Shown one piece after another: positions 46,372 through 53,814 of a DNA stretch of 64,000 bases; positions within the stretch are counted from its first letter, which is position 1, and each line of letters starts with the position of its first letter. The notes below the pieces were generated by a model, which searched no databases, had not been told where the DNA came from, and was given only the letters and a program-made list of their open reading frames with translations. A program made the translations under genes and the position numbers. This stretch comes from JACRCT01 sp049841135 (lineage in GTDB: Bacteria > Myxococcota > Myxococcia > Myxococcales > UBA5297): NCBI GenBank assembly GCA_049841135.1, contig JASGHK010000005.1, forward strand, positions 2,790,001-2,854,000, written 5' to 3'.

Positions 46372-47838
46372 TCAGTAGAAGACGGAGAGGCTGACGTACC
46401 ACTTCGGGATGGCCTCGTAGCCGTCCTTGGTCTTCGGGGTCTGGTCGGCCCCGAGCGGATCGCCCAGCTTCTGGTGGTCGAGCAGCGGGTGGCGCGCCCA
46501 GATGGCGCCGGTGCCGAGCTTGAGTACCTTCCAGGACACGGCGACGCCGGCGCCGAAGGAGAGGTCCATCGGGCCGAAGAAGATCTCCGGCAGCCAGACG
46601 GCCAGCCCCTTTGCCGCATTGTCGCTGTCGCGGAAGTCGAGCGGCTCGTAGGTCAGACCCAGGGTGATGCCCCAGGACAAGCGCTGGTCGCTGCTGCCGG
46701 ACTCGACGATCTGCTTCGTGCCGTTGACGGTGGAGGCGCCGTACTTCGGGTAGACGGCGTTGTAGACGTAGAGCAGCGCCGCGCCCACTCCAAAGCGGGG
46801 GCCTCGCTCGGGGACGATCTTGAAGCTGTAGGTCACCGGCTTGCGCACCGCGCCGATGGGGTCGTCGGCGCGGCGCGGGGTGATGCGCAGCGCGTACAGC
46901 TTGGCAGTCTCCCAGCTGACCGCCTTCGAGGTGAGGGTCTTCTCCGGCTCCGAGGTCCAGGCCGCCACGGCCAGTGCCCCGGCTTCTTGGCTTCGGCTGA
47001 GCAGGGCGGGAAGGTCGGCGCGGCGGGCGTCGGAGCGGCGCAACAGGTCCTGCACCGTGGCGTCCAGTTCGCCCAACTCCACTTCGAGAACCTTCTGGCG
47101 CAGGGTGTCGCTCTTCTGGGCGAGGTCCTCGAACCGCTGGCTCAGCGCCACCAGGTCCGTCTGGACGAGGGGGCACTTCTCACCCTTGGTGCCCTCCAGG
47201 CACTGAAAGCGCGCGGCGAGGGCGGTCTTGAGCTGGGTGGCGATGTCCTTGGCCTTGGTCGGGGCGAGCGCCATGTGGTTGAGCGCGAAGAAGGTGCGCT
47301 GGCGCGTGTCTTCGAGCGTGCGGAGTGAGGCGTCGATCGCGTCGAGGTCCTTCTTGGCCGCGTCCATCGCGCTCCGCACCCGCTCGCGTTCCGCTTCGGA
47401 GGCCTGTCCGCCCGCGAGGCCGAAGCCCACACGGGCGGTCGGCTTGAGCGGCTCGCCGAGGGCGCCGCGGCCCATCTCCAGCAGCGTGTCGCGGGCCTTG
47501 TCGCTGCCAATGAACTTGGAGAGCGCCGCCATGTTGCCCACGTCCACCGCGCCGACCTCGTCGAGGCTGACGGCATAAAGGGCTGTAGCCGTCTCGTCGA
47601 CCACGAAGCAGACCGGCTTGCTGGACACGATGCGGGTGACCTCGGAGCTGCTGACGTCCTCGAGCTTCGTGCCACGCCGCTCCAGCACCGCGGTGCCCGA
47701 GGCGTGGTGCACCCGCACCGTGTACTCGCACTCGTCTTTGGCCTGAGCCCCGTCATCGGCCCGAGCGGCCAAAGGCGGCGTGAAGGTGGCGAGGAGCGCC
47801 ACGAGGCAGGTCAGGAAGCAAAGGTGGGGGCGACGCAT
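46372..47838 (-). CDS. Secreted coiled-coil protein with outer-membrane beta-barrel-like C-terminus
   Basis: 488 residues. ATG 47838 begins a signal peptide (LCFLTCLVALLATFTPPLAARA); GGAG lies about 12 nt upstream. The N-terminal 120 residues are beta-rich, residues about 150-290 are helical and probably coiled coil (SEAERERVRSAMDAAKKDLD, LAQKSDTLRQKVLEVE). The last 150 residues alternate like beta-barrel strands (FGVGAALLYVYNAVYPKYG, SWGITLGLTYEPLDF, LSFGAGVAVSWKVL) and end in aromatic SVFY, as outer-membrane proteins often do. I do not recognise the family. It is upstream of the WD40-caspase on the same strand and may anchor it at the outer membrane. Confidence 0.62.
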   Translation of the reverse strand: MRRPHLCFLTCLVALLATFTPPLAARADDGAQAKDECEYTVRVHHASGTAVLERRGTKLEDVSSSEVTRIVSSKPVCFVVDETATALYAVSLDEVGAVDVGNMAALSKFIGSDKARDTLLEMGRGALGEPLKPTARVGFGLAGGQASEAERERVRSAMDAAKKDLDAIDASLRTLEDTRQRTFFALNHMALAPTKAKDIATQLKTALAARFQCLEGTKGEKCPLVQTDLVALSQRFEDLAQKSDTLRQKVLEVELGELDATVQDLLRRSDARRADLPALLSRSQEAGALAVAAWTSEPEKTLTSKAVSWETAKLYALRITPRRADDPIGAVRKPVTYSFKIVPERGPRFGVGAALLYVYNAVYPKYGASTVNGTKQIVESGSSDQRLSWGITLGLTYEPLDFRDSDNAAKGLAVWLPEIFFGPMDLSFGAGVAVSWKVLKLGTGAIWARHPLLDHQKLGDPLGADQTPKTKDGYEAIPKWYVSLSVFY

Positions 47839-47948
47839 AGGTTCGGTTCTCCGGAAGGAATGAAAGCGGACCGCGAGTTCGCCGGCAGGATAGCAGTGTC
47901 GAAGGCCGGGCGTTTGCACCGAGGGTGCGGCGGCGAGCAGACAGGAGG

Positions 47949-47998
47949 ATGACGCCAGGCGGCGACGCTCTATAGAGTGGAGCGGTCCAAATCTGGAC
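47949..47998 (+). promoter_or_regulatory. Candidate promoter and operator-like inverted repeat
   Basis: ATGACG (47949) and TATAGA (47971) with a 16-bp spacer resemble a sigma-70 promoter for the gene at 48016. In the leader, GTCCA-aatc-TGGAC (47985-47998) is an inverted repeat that could be an operator. Both calls are by eye only. Confidence 0.3.
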
Positions 47999-48015
47999 TC
48001 CAACAGGGAGGCACG

Positions 48016-48246
48016 GTGCGCAGCGCGAGCGGGCTCTTGGTCAGGGGCGTTCTAGGGGTGGTGGCACTGGGCGGACACCTCATCCTGGCGCTGAAGGGCA
48101 CCGAGCTCGTCCCCCGCTTCCTCGACGTGGAGCAGTCCGGCCTTCGGCTCTCGCTGCAGCGGCCCTATGCCGTGGGCAAGCCCAACCAGGACGTGGCCCT
48201 GCACCGGCCTGTCGATCGCTACTTGCGCCTGAAGACGGCGTGTTAG
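48016..48246 (+). CDS. Small hydrophobic protein, first gene of a caspase cluster
   Basis: 76 residues. The GTG at 48016 is chosen because GGGAGG lies 5 nt upstream (48005-48010). The first 30 residues form a hydrophobic helix (LLVRGVLGVVALGGHLILAL) that may be an anchor or signal. The rest is short and polar (LRLSLQRPYAVGKPNQDVAL). I do not recognise it. It ends 10 nt before the caspase at 48257, so the two are probably co-transcribed. A small chance remains that it is not expressed. Confidence 0.5.
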   Translation: MRSASGLLVRGVLGVVALGGHLILALKGTELVPRFLDVEQSGLRLSLQRPYAVGKPNQDVALHRPVDRYLRLKTAC

Positions 48247-48256
48247 CCCCTCGCGG

Positions 48257-50207
48257 ATGGTCACCATGCCCAGCGCCAGCGTCGCTTTCCCCTCAGTTCC
48301 CCACTGGAGCGTCGTCTTCCTCGCCGGCAACGCCGAGCCGACGCCGCAAGCGCGCGCGGTGCTGCCCGCGGCCGCCAAGGGGCGCTCGCTGTCGCAGACG
48401 TTCTGGCAAGACGGCCTGGCGAGCTTTGGCGGAGGGTGCTTTCCGCTGGGGGCTGCCACTTTCGCGTTGCCGCAGTTCCCGACCCTGGACGCGGTGTGGA
48501 CGCTCTTCTTGATGGGGCTGCGGGAGCGTGGCCGCGCGCCTTCGGAGCGGCTGGAGGCCGTCGGCCAGTACTGCGCCGATGTGGCGCTGGGGCTCTTCCC
48601 GGACCGGGTTGCGCCCGAGAGAATCGATCCAGACCGTCTACCAGGCCATCGTGCTCGGACATCTGAGCGGCTCGTCGCCGGCGCCGGAAGCCTTCCTGGC
48701 CGAGGCCATGCGCCTATGCGAGCACGTGGCCAAGAAGGTGGAGGGCGGGGCGCGCCTGCTGGACGACGACCTCTTTGCCGGCGAGGCCGCCTTCGAGCGC
48801 TACCTGGCGATGCTCGCCTCGGACCAGGTGCTTTGGCGCGAAGACCTCTCGCGCGGGACGGCGTGCTGGGCGGAAATCCCTGCAGAGCGGGACGCCTCAC
48901 GCAGCGCCCGCAAGCTGCCGCTCCTGGTGCTGAGGAGCCCGGTCTCCGCGCAGTTCAAGGTGTGGGCCCGCCGGGAGGCGAGCGCGCCAGGAGGTCGGGG
49001 CTTCCCACTGCTGCTGACTCGCACCGGAGAGGCCACGGTGGTGCTGAGCGCGGACCCCGGGGCGCGCCTGGAGGTGGGCTGGCTCGCCCAGGCACTGAGC
49101 GCAGCGGAGAAGGATGCGCGCGGTGGCGTTGAAGCCCCCTGGTACGACGGGGAGCGCTTCAAGGGCACCCTGTGCGCGAGCCCGCTCGAGGGGACCCGGC
49201 TGGAGCTGGACGCGGTGGTCAAGGTGCTGCGCCGCGAGCTGAAGCTCTCCCCGGCCAAGGGCGGGCGAGGCCGCCAAGCTCTGGCGGGCGTGGCCATCGC
49301 CGCCGCGGTGGCGGTCCTGGTCGTGGGGGGCGCGGTGATGGTGCCGCAGATCTCGAAGCCCGGCGCGCAGCCCAACAGGCCAGTCGAGCCTGCGGCAGTC
49401 ACGACGAGGAATCCTGGCGCCAAGGCGTCCAAGGGAGCCGAGCGCGAGTGCGGCCCCGTGTGCAACTACGCCCTGGTCATGGGCGTGGGCGAGAACGCGA
49501 GGTTCAGCGGCGGCAGCCTCGGTCAGACGCCCATCAAGGACACCATCGAGATCGCGCGGCTGCTGCACGACCGGTTCGGTTTCGTCATGCCGTTCGCCAG
49601 CAAAGACCAAGACGGAAAGCCGACCTATGCCCTGCTCAACCCGACGCGCGACGACGTCATCAAGGCGCTCTACGCCTTCACCCTCGATCAGCCGCTCGAG
49701 CTACGTCCGAATGACCGGTTGCTCATCTACTTTGCCGGGCACGGCAAGACGATCCCCGGCGCGACGCCAGGAGAGACAAAGTCCTACTGGCTCCCGGCCG
49801 ATGCCGGGGACTCGCCCGAGAAGTGGGTCTCGGCGGCCGACCTGAACAATATGATCGACGCCATGTCCAAGGCCTTCAGCGTCATCGTCGTTTCCGACAG
49901 CTGCTTCTCGGGCGGAATGGCGTTCCGCGGCGACTCTTCGAAGGAGATCGAGGCAGCGGTCGCGCGGCAGCACGTCTCCCGCGTCTACTTGTCGAGCGGG
50001 ACGGACAAGGAGGAGGTGGCCAACTCCTCGGCGTTCAGCGGCGCCGTCATGGGTTGGCTTCAGACCGAGAAGGAGCCGTTCACCGCCTTCCGGATGTACC
50101 AGAGCCTCAAGGACCAGGTCTTGGCGCAGCTTCACCAGACGCCGCTGTACGAGGAGAAAAAGAAGCAGGGCGGCGACTTCGTCTTCGAGCCGCTGGAGGG
50201 CAAGTGA
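48257..50207 (+). CDS. Membrane-anchored caspase-like (C14) protease, paralogue of 15797, frameshifted
   Basis: About 650 residues. The whole architecture matches the gene at 15797: an unrecognised N-terminal domain (HWSVVFLAGNAEPTPQARA), the shared module with LPLLVLRSPVSAQFKVWARR and WYDGERFKGTLCASP, one membrane helix (GVAIAAAVAVLVVGGAVMV) after basic residues, then a caspase domain. The His is in YFAGHGKT (codon 49740-49742) and the Cys in SDSCFSGG (codon 49902-49904). The frame slips by one base near 48620, between the N-terminal part and SIQTVYQAIVLGHLSG; alignment with the paralogue supports one continuous protein. ATG at 48257 or 48266. Its stop overlaps the next gene (GTGA at 50204). 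Confidence 0.82.
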
Positions 50208-51927
50208 GACCGCTCTCCATGGCGGCGTTCACGGTCGTTGTGCTCGCGGCGGCGCAGTGTCGCGCCGAGACGGTATGCGAGACCTACGCCAAGCAGAGTC
50301 CTCTGCCCGAGAAGGCCTCGCAGCGGGTGAGCAAGGCCTACGAGATTCGGCAGGCGCTACGCCAGCGCGCCGCTTCTTTCTCCAGTGTCGAGGTCGGCTT
50401 CGCGGTCGTCGGCAAGACGCCCTCCGGCGTGATCGAGCCGCGGATTTGCCCTGCCACCGAGCTGAGCCCGCCCATCATCTACGTGCCGGCGCCCTTCTTG
50501 GATTGCGTCTACGCCAGGGATGGAGAGGGGCCGAAGCCCGGGCTCTTCGCCACCGACTCCGACTCCGATGCTTTCGTGGCCTTCGTCGTCGGTCACGAGC
50601 TGGGGCATCGCATCGAACACCTGGACAAGTCTGGCCAGGGCGTGGCGAAGGGGCTCTCCAGCGACGGCAACGTCATCGAGATCCAGGCCGACGCTCGCGG
50701 GCTGTTCTTCGCCACTGCCGCGGGCTACCGGATGAAGGAGCTGGCCCGGCGCGATCCGCTCAAGGAGATCTTCGGCGACCACCCAGAGTTCAAGGTCCGC
50801 CACGAGGACCTGGTGGGCCTCTTCGAAGAGTTTGGCGAGTACGCACGCCGCTTCGAGGCCGCGATGGCGCTCTCCTACCTGGGGCGGCACCGCGCGGCGC
50901 AGTACGCGCTGGCAGCTCTCGATGAGCGTCTCGCCCAAAGCGACAAGCTGCCGAAGATCACCGCCAGCGAGGCCGGCAAGGGGCTGAGCCTGCCGGAGAT
51001 CCGCCTGGCACGAGCGACCGCGGATCTGCTCGAGGCGCGGCCCCGCCAGGCCGAGTGTCAGCTCCTGCTGCCGGGACGGCTTCCGCTCGGCGAGCCTGAG
51101 GTCCGCGGCCCGAAGATGCGCACGTGGGGGGAGGCGCTCCTCGAGGCCCGGACCTTCGTCGACGAGGCGGAGGCCGCGGCGGGGCCCACGCCGGTGTCGC
51201 AGGTGCTGCGCTCGTGCATCGCGTACTACGAGGGCAACGAGAGTGAGGCGAAGGCGAGCCTCGCCTGGGTCCGCGCCAACGCCAAGAGCCCGGCGGCGCT
51301 CCAGGTGGCACAGTGGGACGAGGCGCTGCTCGAGCCTCTCTCGAGGCGCGCAAGCCTCGCCCCGAGAAGCCTGGAACGCGCGCCTGGAGCCAGGCGGTGG
51401 GGAAGGCGTTGGGCAAGAGGGCGACGCATCCCGCAGTCGCGCGCGCCCTCAACGCCACCGCGAGTGCCGCGCAGAAAATCTCCTGCGCGAAGGGCACGCC
51501 CTCCATCGGCCGGCAGATCATCACCGAGCAGTGCGAAGCGGCGAGCTGCGGATATGCGCAGTGGATGCGCCCAGAGGGTGCCGACACCGAGACCTGGCGC
51601 TTCCTCGAACCAATCCAGGAGCGCGCCCTCTTTGTGCGCTCGTTCCTCAAGCCAAGCGGCGATCTGGAGAAGCTCGGCGCCTGGGCCTGCGTCGCGAATG
51701 GGGTCGGGCTGGTTCCTTTCGGTACGACCGCGGACGGCGTCTCTGTCGCAGTAGGGGCGACGACCTTGCGCGGGACCTCGGTGGTCGTGACCTACCAGGG
51801 GACGAAGGTGCTCAAGGCCACCGTGGTCACCGACTACGAGATCGCCGAGAAGGAGCCGCTGGACGATCAGTGGAGCCGGGGACATGTCCGGCAGCCGGAG
51901 TGGCCCATCTGGTCGCCGGCGCGGTAG
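50204..51927 (+). CDS. Secreted HExGH-motif metalloprotease-like protein, frameshifted
   Basis: About 574 residues. The GTG at 50204 overlaps the caspase stop; an ATG at 50219 is an alternative. MAAFTVVVLAAAQCRA is a signal peptide, possibly with a lipid-modified Cys. The motif FVVGHELGHRIEH gives a zinc-binding HExxH, followed by EIQADARGLFF, whose ExxxD fits the third ligand region of M48-like gluzincins. The C-terminal 300 residues are helical and TPR-like, and then beta-rich. A one-base slip in a CTCTCTC run near 51335 separates the last 190 residues (TRAWSQAVGKALGKRATHPA onward). Coupling to a caspase suggests a two-protease unit. It converges with the TrpF-like gene, 10 bp away. Confidence 0.72.
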
Positions 51928-51937
51928 GCGCGCTCAC

Positions 51938-52698
51938 CTACTGACCGGGCTGGCGTTGCTCGTCCTCTGCGGGCTGCCTCTGCTCCTCGTTGCCGCAGGA
52001 GTCCGAGGGGCGCGAATAGGGCTCGGCGATCTCCAGGCAACGGCGCACCTTGTCCAGGTCGAGAGCGATGCCGTCGGCCCCGCGCACGCGCGACTCCATG
52101 TCCACCCACGTCACGCCCTGACCGACGAGAGGCGAGAGGCGCTCCAGTTCGGTCAGGAGATTTTCGGGCCCCAGTCCCCCGGCAAAGCCGCAGGCGAAGC
52201 CCTCCGGGCAGGCAGGCCAGCGCAGCGGGGATCGGCCTCTGCCCCCGGAGGAGTCGAGGAGCAGGCTACAGGCATGGCCGCGGTCGCGGAGCTCGCGGGC
52301 GACAGCCAACGCGTCGATTGGGTCCTCACCGACTTGAACGATGTACTCGATGCCGGGGCGGAGGTTTCGCACCAGCGCCCCGGCATCCACCGCGCCTGGC
52401 TTGCAGTTGGCGAGATTGAGCTGAACGCGCTCAAAGTGGCTCAAGTCCAGGCCCTGTGGAAACTGGCCGGCCGCCAGCTCGCGCATCCAGCGGCCGCAGA
52501 CATGGCCCGCGAGGTGGCAGCCCAGCAACGCCAGCGGCAGCCTCCGCAGCCAAGCGAAGCCGGGATACCGCGGGGACGCCGGGTGCGCCGAGAGCAGGAC
52601 TGCCCACTCAGCGAAAGGGAAGGCGACGGAGAGCCCCGGACTTGGCTGAGGTCGGTCAACTCGCCGATGCCGGTGCTGGCCATGGCGCGAAGCCGCAC
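51938..52698 (-). CDS. TrpF-like beta/alpha-barrel protein, frameshifted
   Basis: About 253 residues. GTG at 52696-52698 has GGAGGTGG about 6 nt upstream. The barrel shows LLLDSSGGRGRSPLRW, then GFACGFAGGLGPENL, then VTWVDMESRVRG and GIALDLDKVRRCLEIAE. These are counterparts of the DSxGGTG, AGGLxPxNV and phosphate-binding VDxxSGVE...KD regions of phosphoribosylanthranilate isomerase. The catalytic residues are not clearly conserved and there are no trp neighbours, so it is more likely a TrpF-like protein of unknown role. A G missing from a GGGG run near 52638 splits the first 19 codons from FPFAEWAVLLSAH. A start further upstream would run into the tRNA and was rejected. Confidence 0.62.
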
Positions 52699-52862
52699 GG
52701 TCCACCTCCGTCGAGCGCGCCGCGTTCGAGAGGTGGGACGGCCAAGCACGGCATCGGGTTGTCGGGAAGACCGAGGGGGCGGGTCGGCATCGCCTCCGAT
52801 CCGTCTCTTGGGCGGCGGCGTGACCGTCCCTGGAGGTGCAAGACGCACGGCCCCGCAAAGGC

Positions 52863-52906
52863 GAAGGCCGCAGGATTTCGGTTTCCCGAAACTTCCTGCG
52901 GCCTTC
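52863..52906 (-). terminator. Hairpin terminator after tRNA-Pro
   Basis: A 13-bp perfect arm pair (GAAGGCCGCAGGA / TCCTGCGGCCTTC) with an inner TTTCGG / CCGAAA stem begins 7 nt downstream of the tRNA 3' end. It is strong enough to be an intrinsic terminator although only short T-runs follow. Confidence 0.7.
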
Positions 52907-52913
52907 TTCCAAG

Positions 52914-52987
52914 TCGGGGAGACAGGATTTGAACCTGCGACCCCTTGGACCCGAACCAAGTGCTCTACCAGACTGAGCCACTCCCCG
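52914..52987 (-). tRNA. tRNA-Pro (anticodon CGG)
   Basis: 74 nt without encoded CCA. The acceptor arms CGGGGAG/CTCCCCG pair fully. The D-arm GCTC/GAGC encloses a loop with GG. The anticodon stem CTTGG/CCAAG holds the loop TTCGGGT with anticodon CGG. The T-arm is GCAGG-TTCAAAT-CCTGT. It reads CCG proline codons, which are abundant in this GC-rich genome. A hairpin terminator follows. Confidence 0.95.
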
Positions 52988-53029
52988 ATCCCCGCTCGCC
53001 GAGCTACTTTCCCGTCGAGCGGGCCGCTA

Positions 53030-53059
53030 CGTTTAGGACTTTCTCTCTACCGTGTCAAC
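53030..53059 (-). promoter_or_regulatory. Promoter of tRNA-Pro
   Basis: On the minus strand a perfect -35 TTGACA (53054-53059) is followed after 18 bp by TAAACG (53030-53035), a partial -10. The tRNA would begin about 43 nt downstream of the -10. The -35 match is convincing and the -10 is weak. Confidence 0.45.
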
Positions 53060-53094
53060 AACGCTTTCGCAGGTCCGCCTCCGGACTCGAGCTT

Positions 53095-53571
53095 TCACTC
53101 CAGCCGCCTGCGCGCCTGCCTGTGCGTCGAGAGCGCGTACCCCCCGCCGGCGAGCGCCAACGTCAGCAACGTCCCGCCCGCAATCCTCGCCCCGGGGTGC
53201 GCTGACACCAGGATGAGCAGCAGCCCCGCGCACGCCACCGGCGTCAGCCCCACCGCCAACGTCCGCGCCGCGCCCTCCAGGTGTTGAACCTCCTCCGACC
53301 TCGTCCTCGCCTCCTTCGCCGCGGCGAACGCGAACCTCGGCACCCCGCACGCCGGGCATCGCTCCCCGGCGAACGCCACCTCCGCCCCGCATGCCCCGCA
53401 CTGCACCGTCCGCTCCCTCCCGCACCCGCACCGCTCCACCCCGTGCGCGTTCTGCGCCCCACACGGGAAGCACACCCAGCTGGTGACGCCCTCGAAGTCG
53501 AAGGCGCCGCAGCTCTCGCACACCTGGGCGCCACGAACGCTCGCGCCGCAGTCGGGGCAGTGCCGCTCCAT
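53095..53571 (-). CDS. Zinc-ribbon membrane protein
   Basis: 158 residues. It has four consecutive CxxC-type zinc-ribbon pairs: CPDCGASVRGAQVCESCGAF, CFPCGAQNAHGVERCGC, CGACGAEVAFAGERCPACG. A helix (KEARTRSEEVQHLEGAART) and two hydrophobic segments (LAVGLTPVACAGLLLILVSA, IAGGTLLTLALAGGGYALS) follow. ATG 53571 is used, though its GGGAGG is only 1 nt upstream, so initiation could be slightly different. This resembles the double-zinc-ribbon membrane proteins common in myxobacteria, with no known function. It is divergent from the dacB-like gene. Confidence 0.66.
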   Translation of the reverse strand: MERHCPDCGASVRGAQVCESCGAFDFEGVTSWVCFPCGAQNAHGVERCGCGRERTVQCGACGAEVAFAGERCPACGVPRFAFAAAKEARTRSEEVQHLEGAARTLAVGLTPVACAGLLLILVSAHPGARIAGGTLLTLALAGGGYALSTHRQARRRLE

Positions 53572-53710
53572 GCCTCCCAAGGATACGACCGGGCCCGCTC
53601 GCGCCGCACCTGGCACGCCGGCCCTCGCCCCCCCGTCTGTTGCTCCTTCCGCCTCCGCCCCGCTACCGTCGGCCGCTCGATGTCCCCCCGCTCAGGCACC
53701 GGTCGCCAAA

Positions 53711-53739
53711 TTGCCGCACCTGGAGGCCGCTCCTATACT
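53711..53739 (+). promoter_or_regulatory. Sigma-70 promoter for dacB
   Basis: TTGCCG (53711-53716), a 17-bp spacer and TATACT (53734-53739) make a good housekeeping promoter, about 75 bp upstream of the ATG at 53815. Confidence 0.6.
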
Positions 53740-53814
53740 CCTGGGCATCTTCTCGCTCGCTCTCCGTGCGAGCCGGCAGGCGCCCGGACGCGCTCGAGGC
53801 CAAAGAGAACCGAC

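Noticed and set aside
52699..52981. N-terminal extension of the TrpF-like gene up to 52981
   Set aside because: It would run through the tRNA-Pro and its terminator, and a GTG with a strong Shine-Dalgarno lies at 52698.
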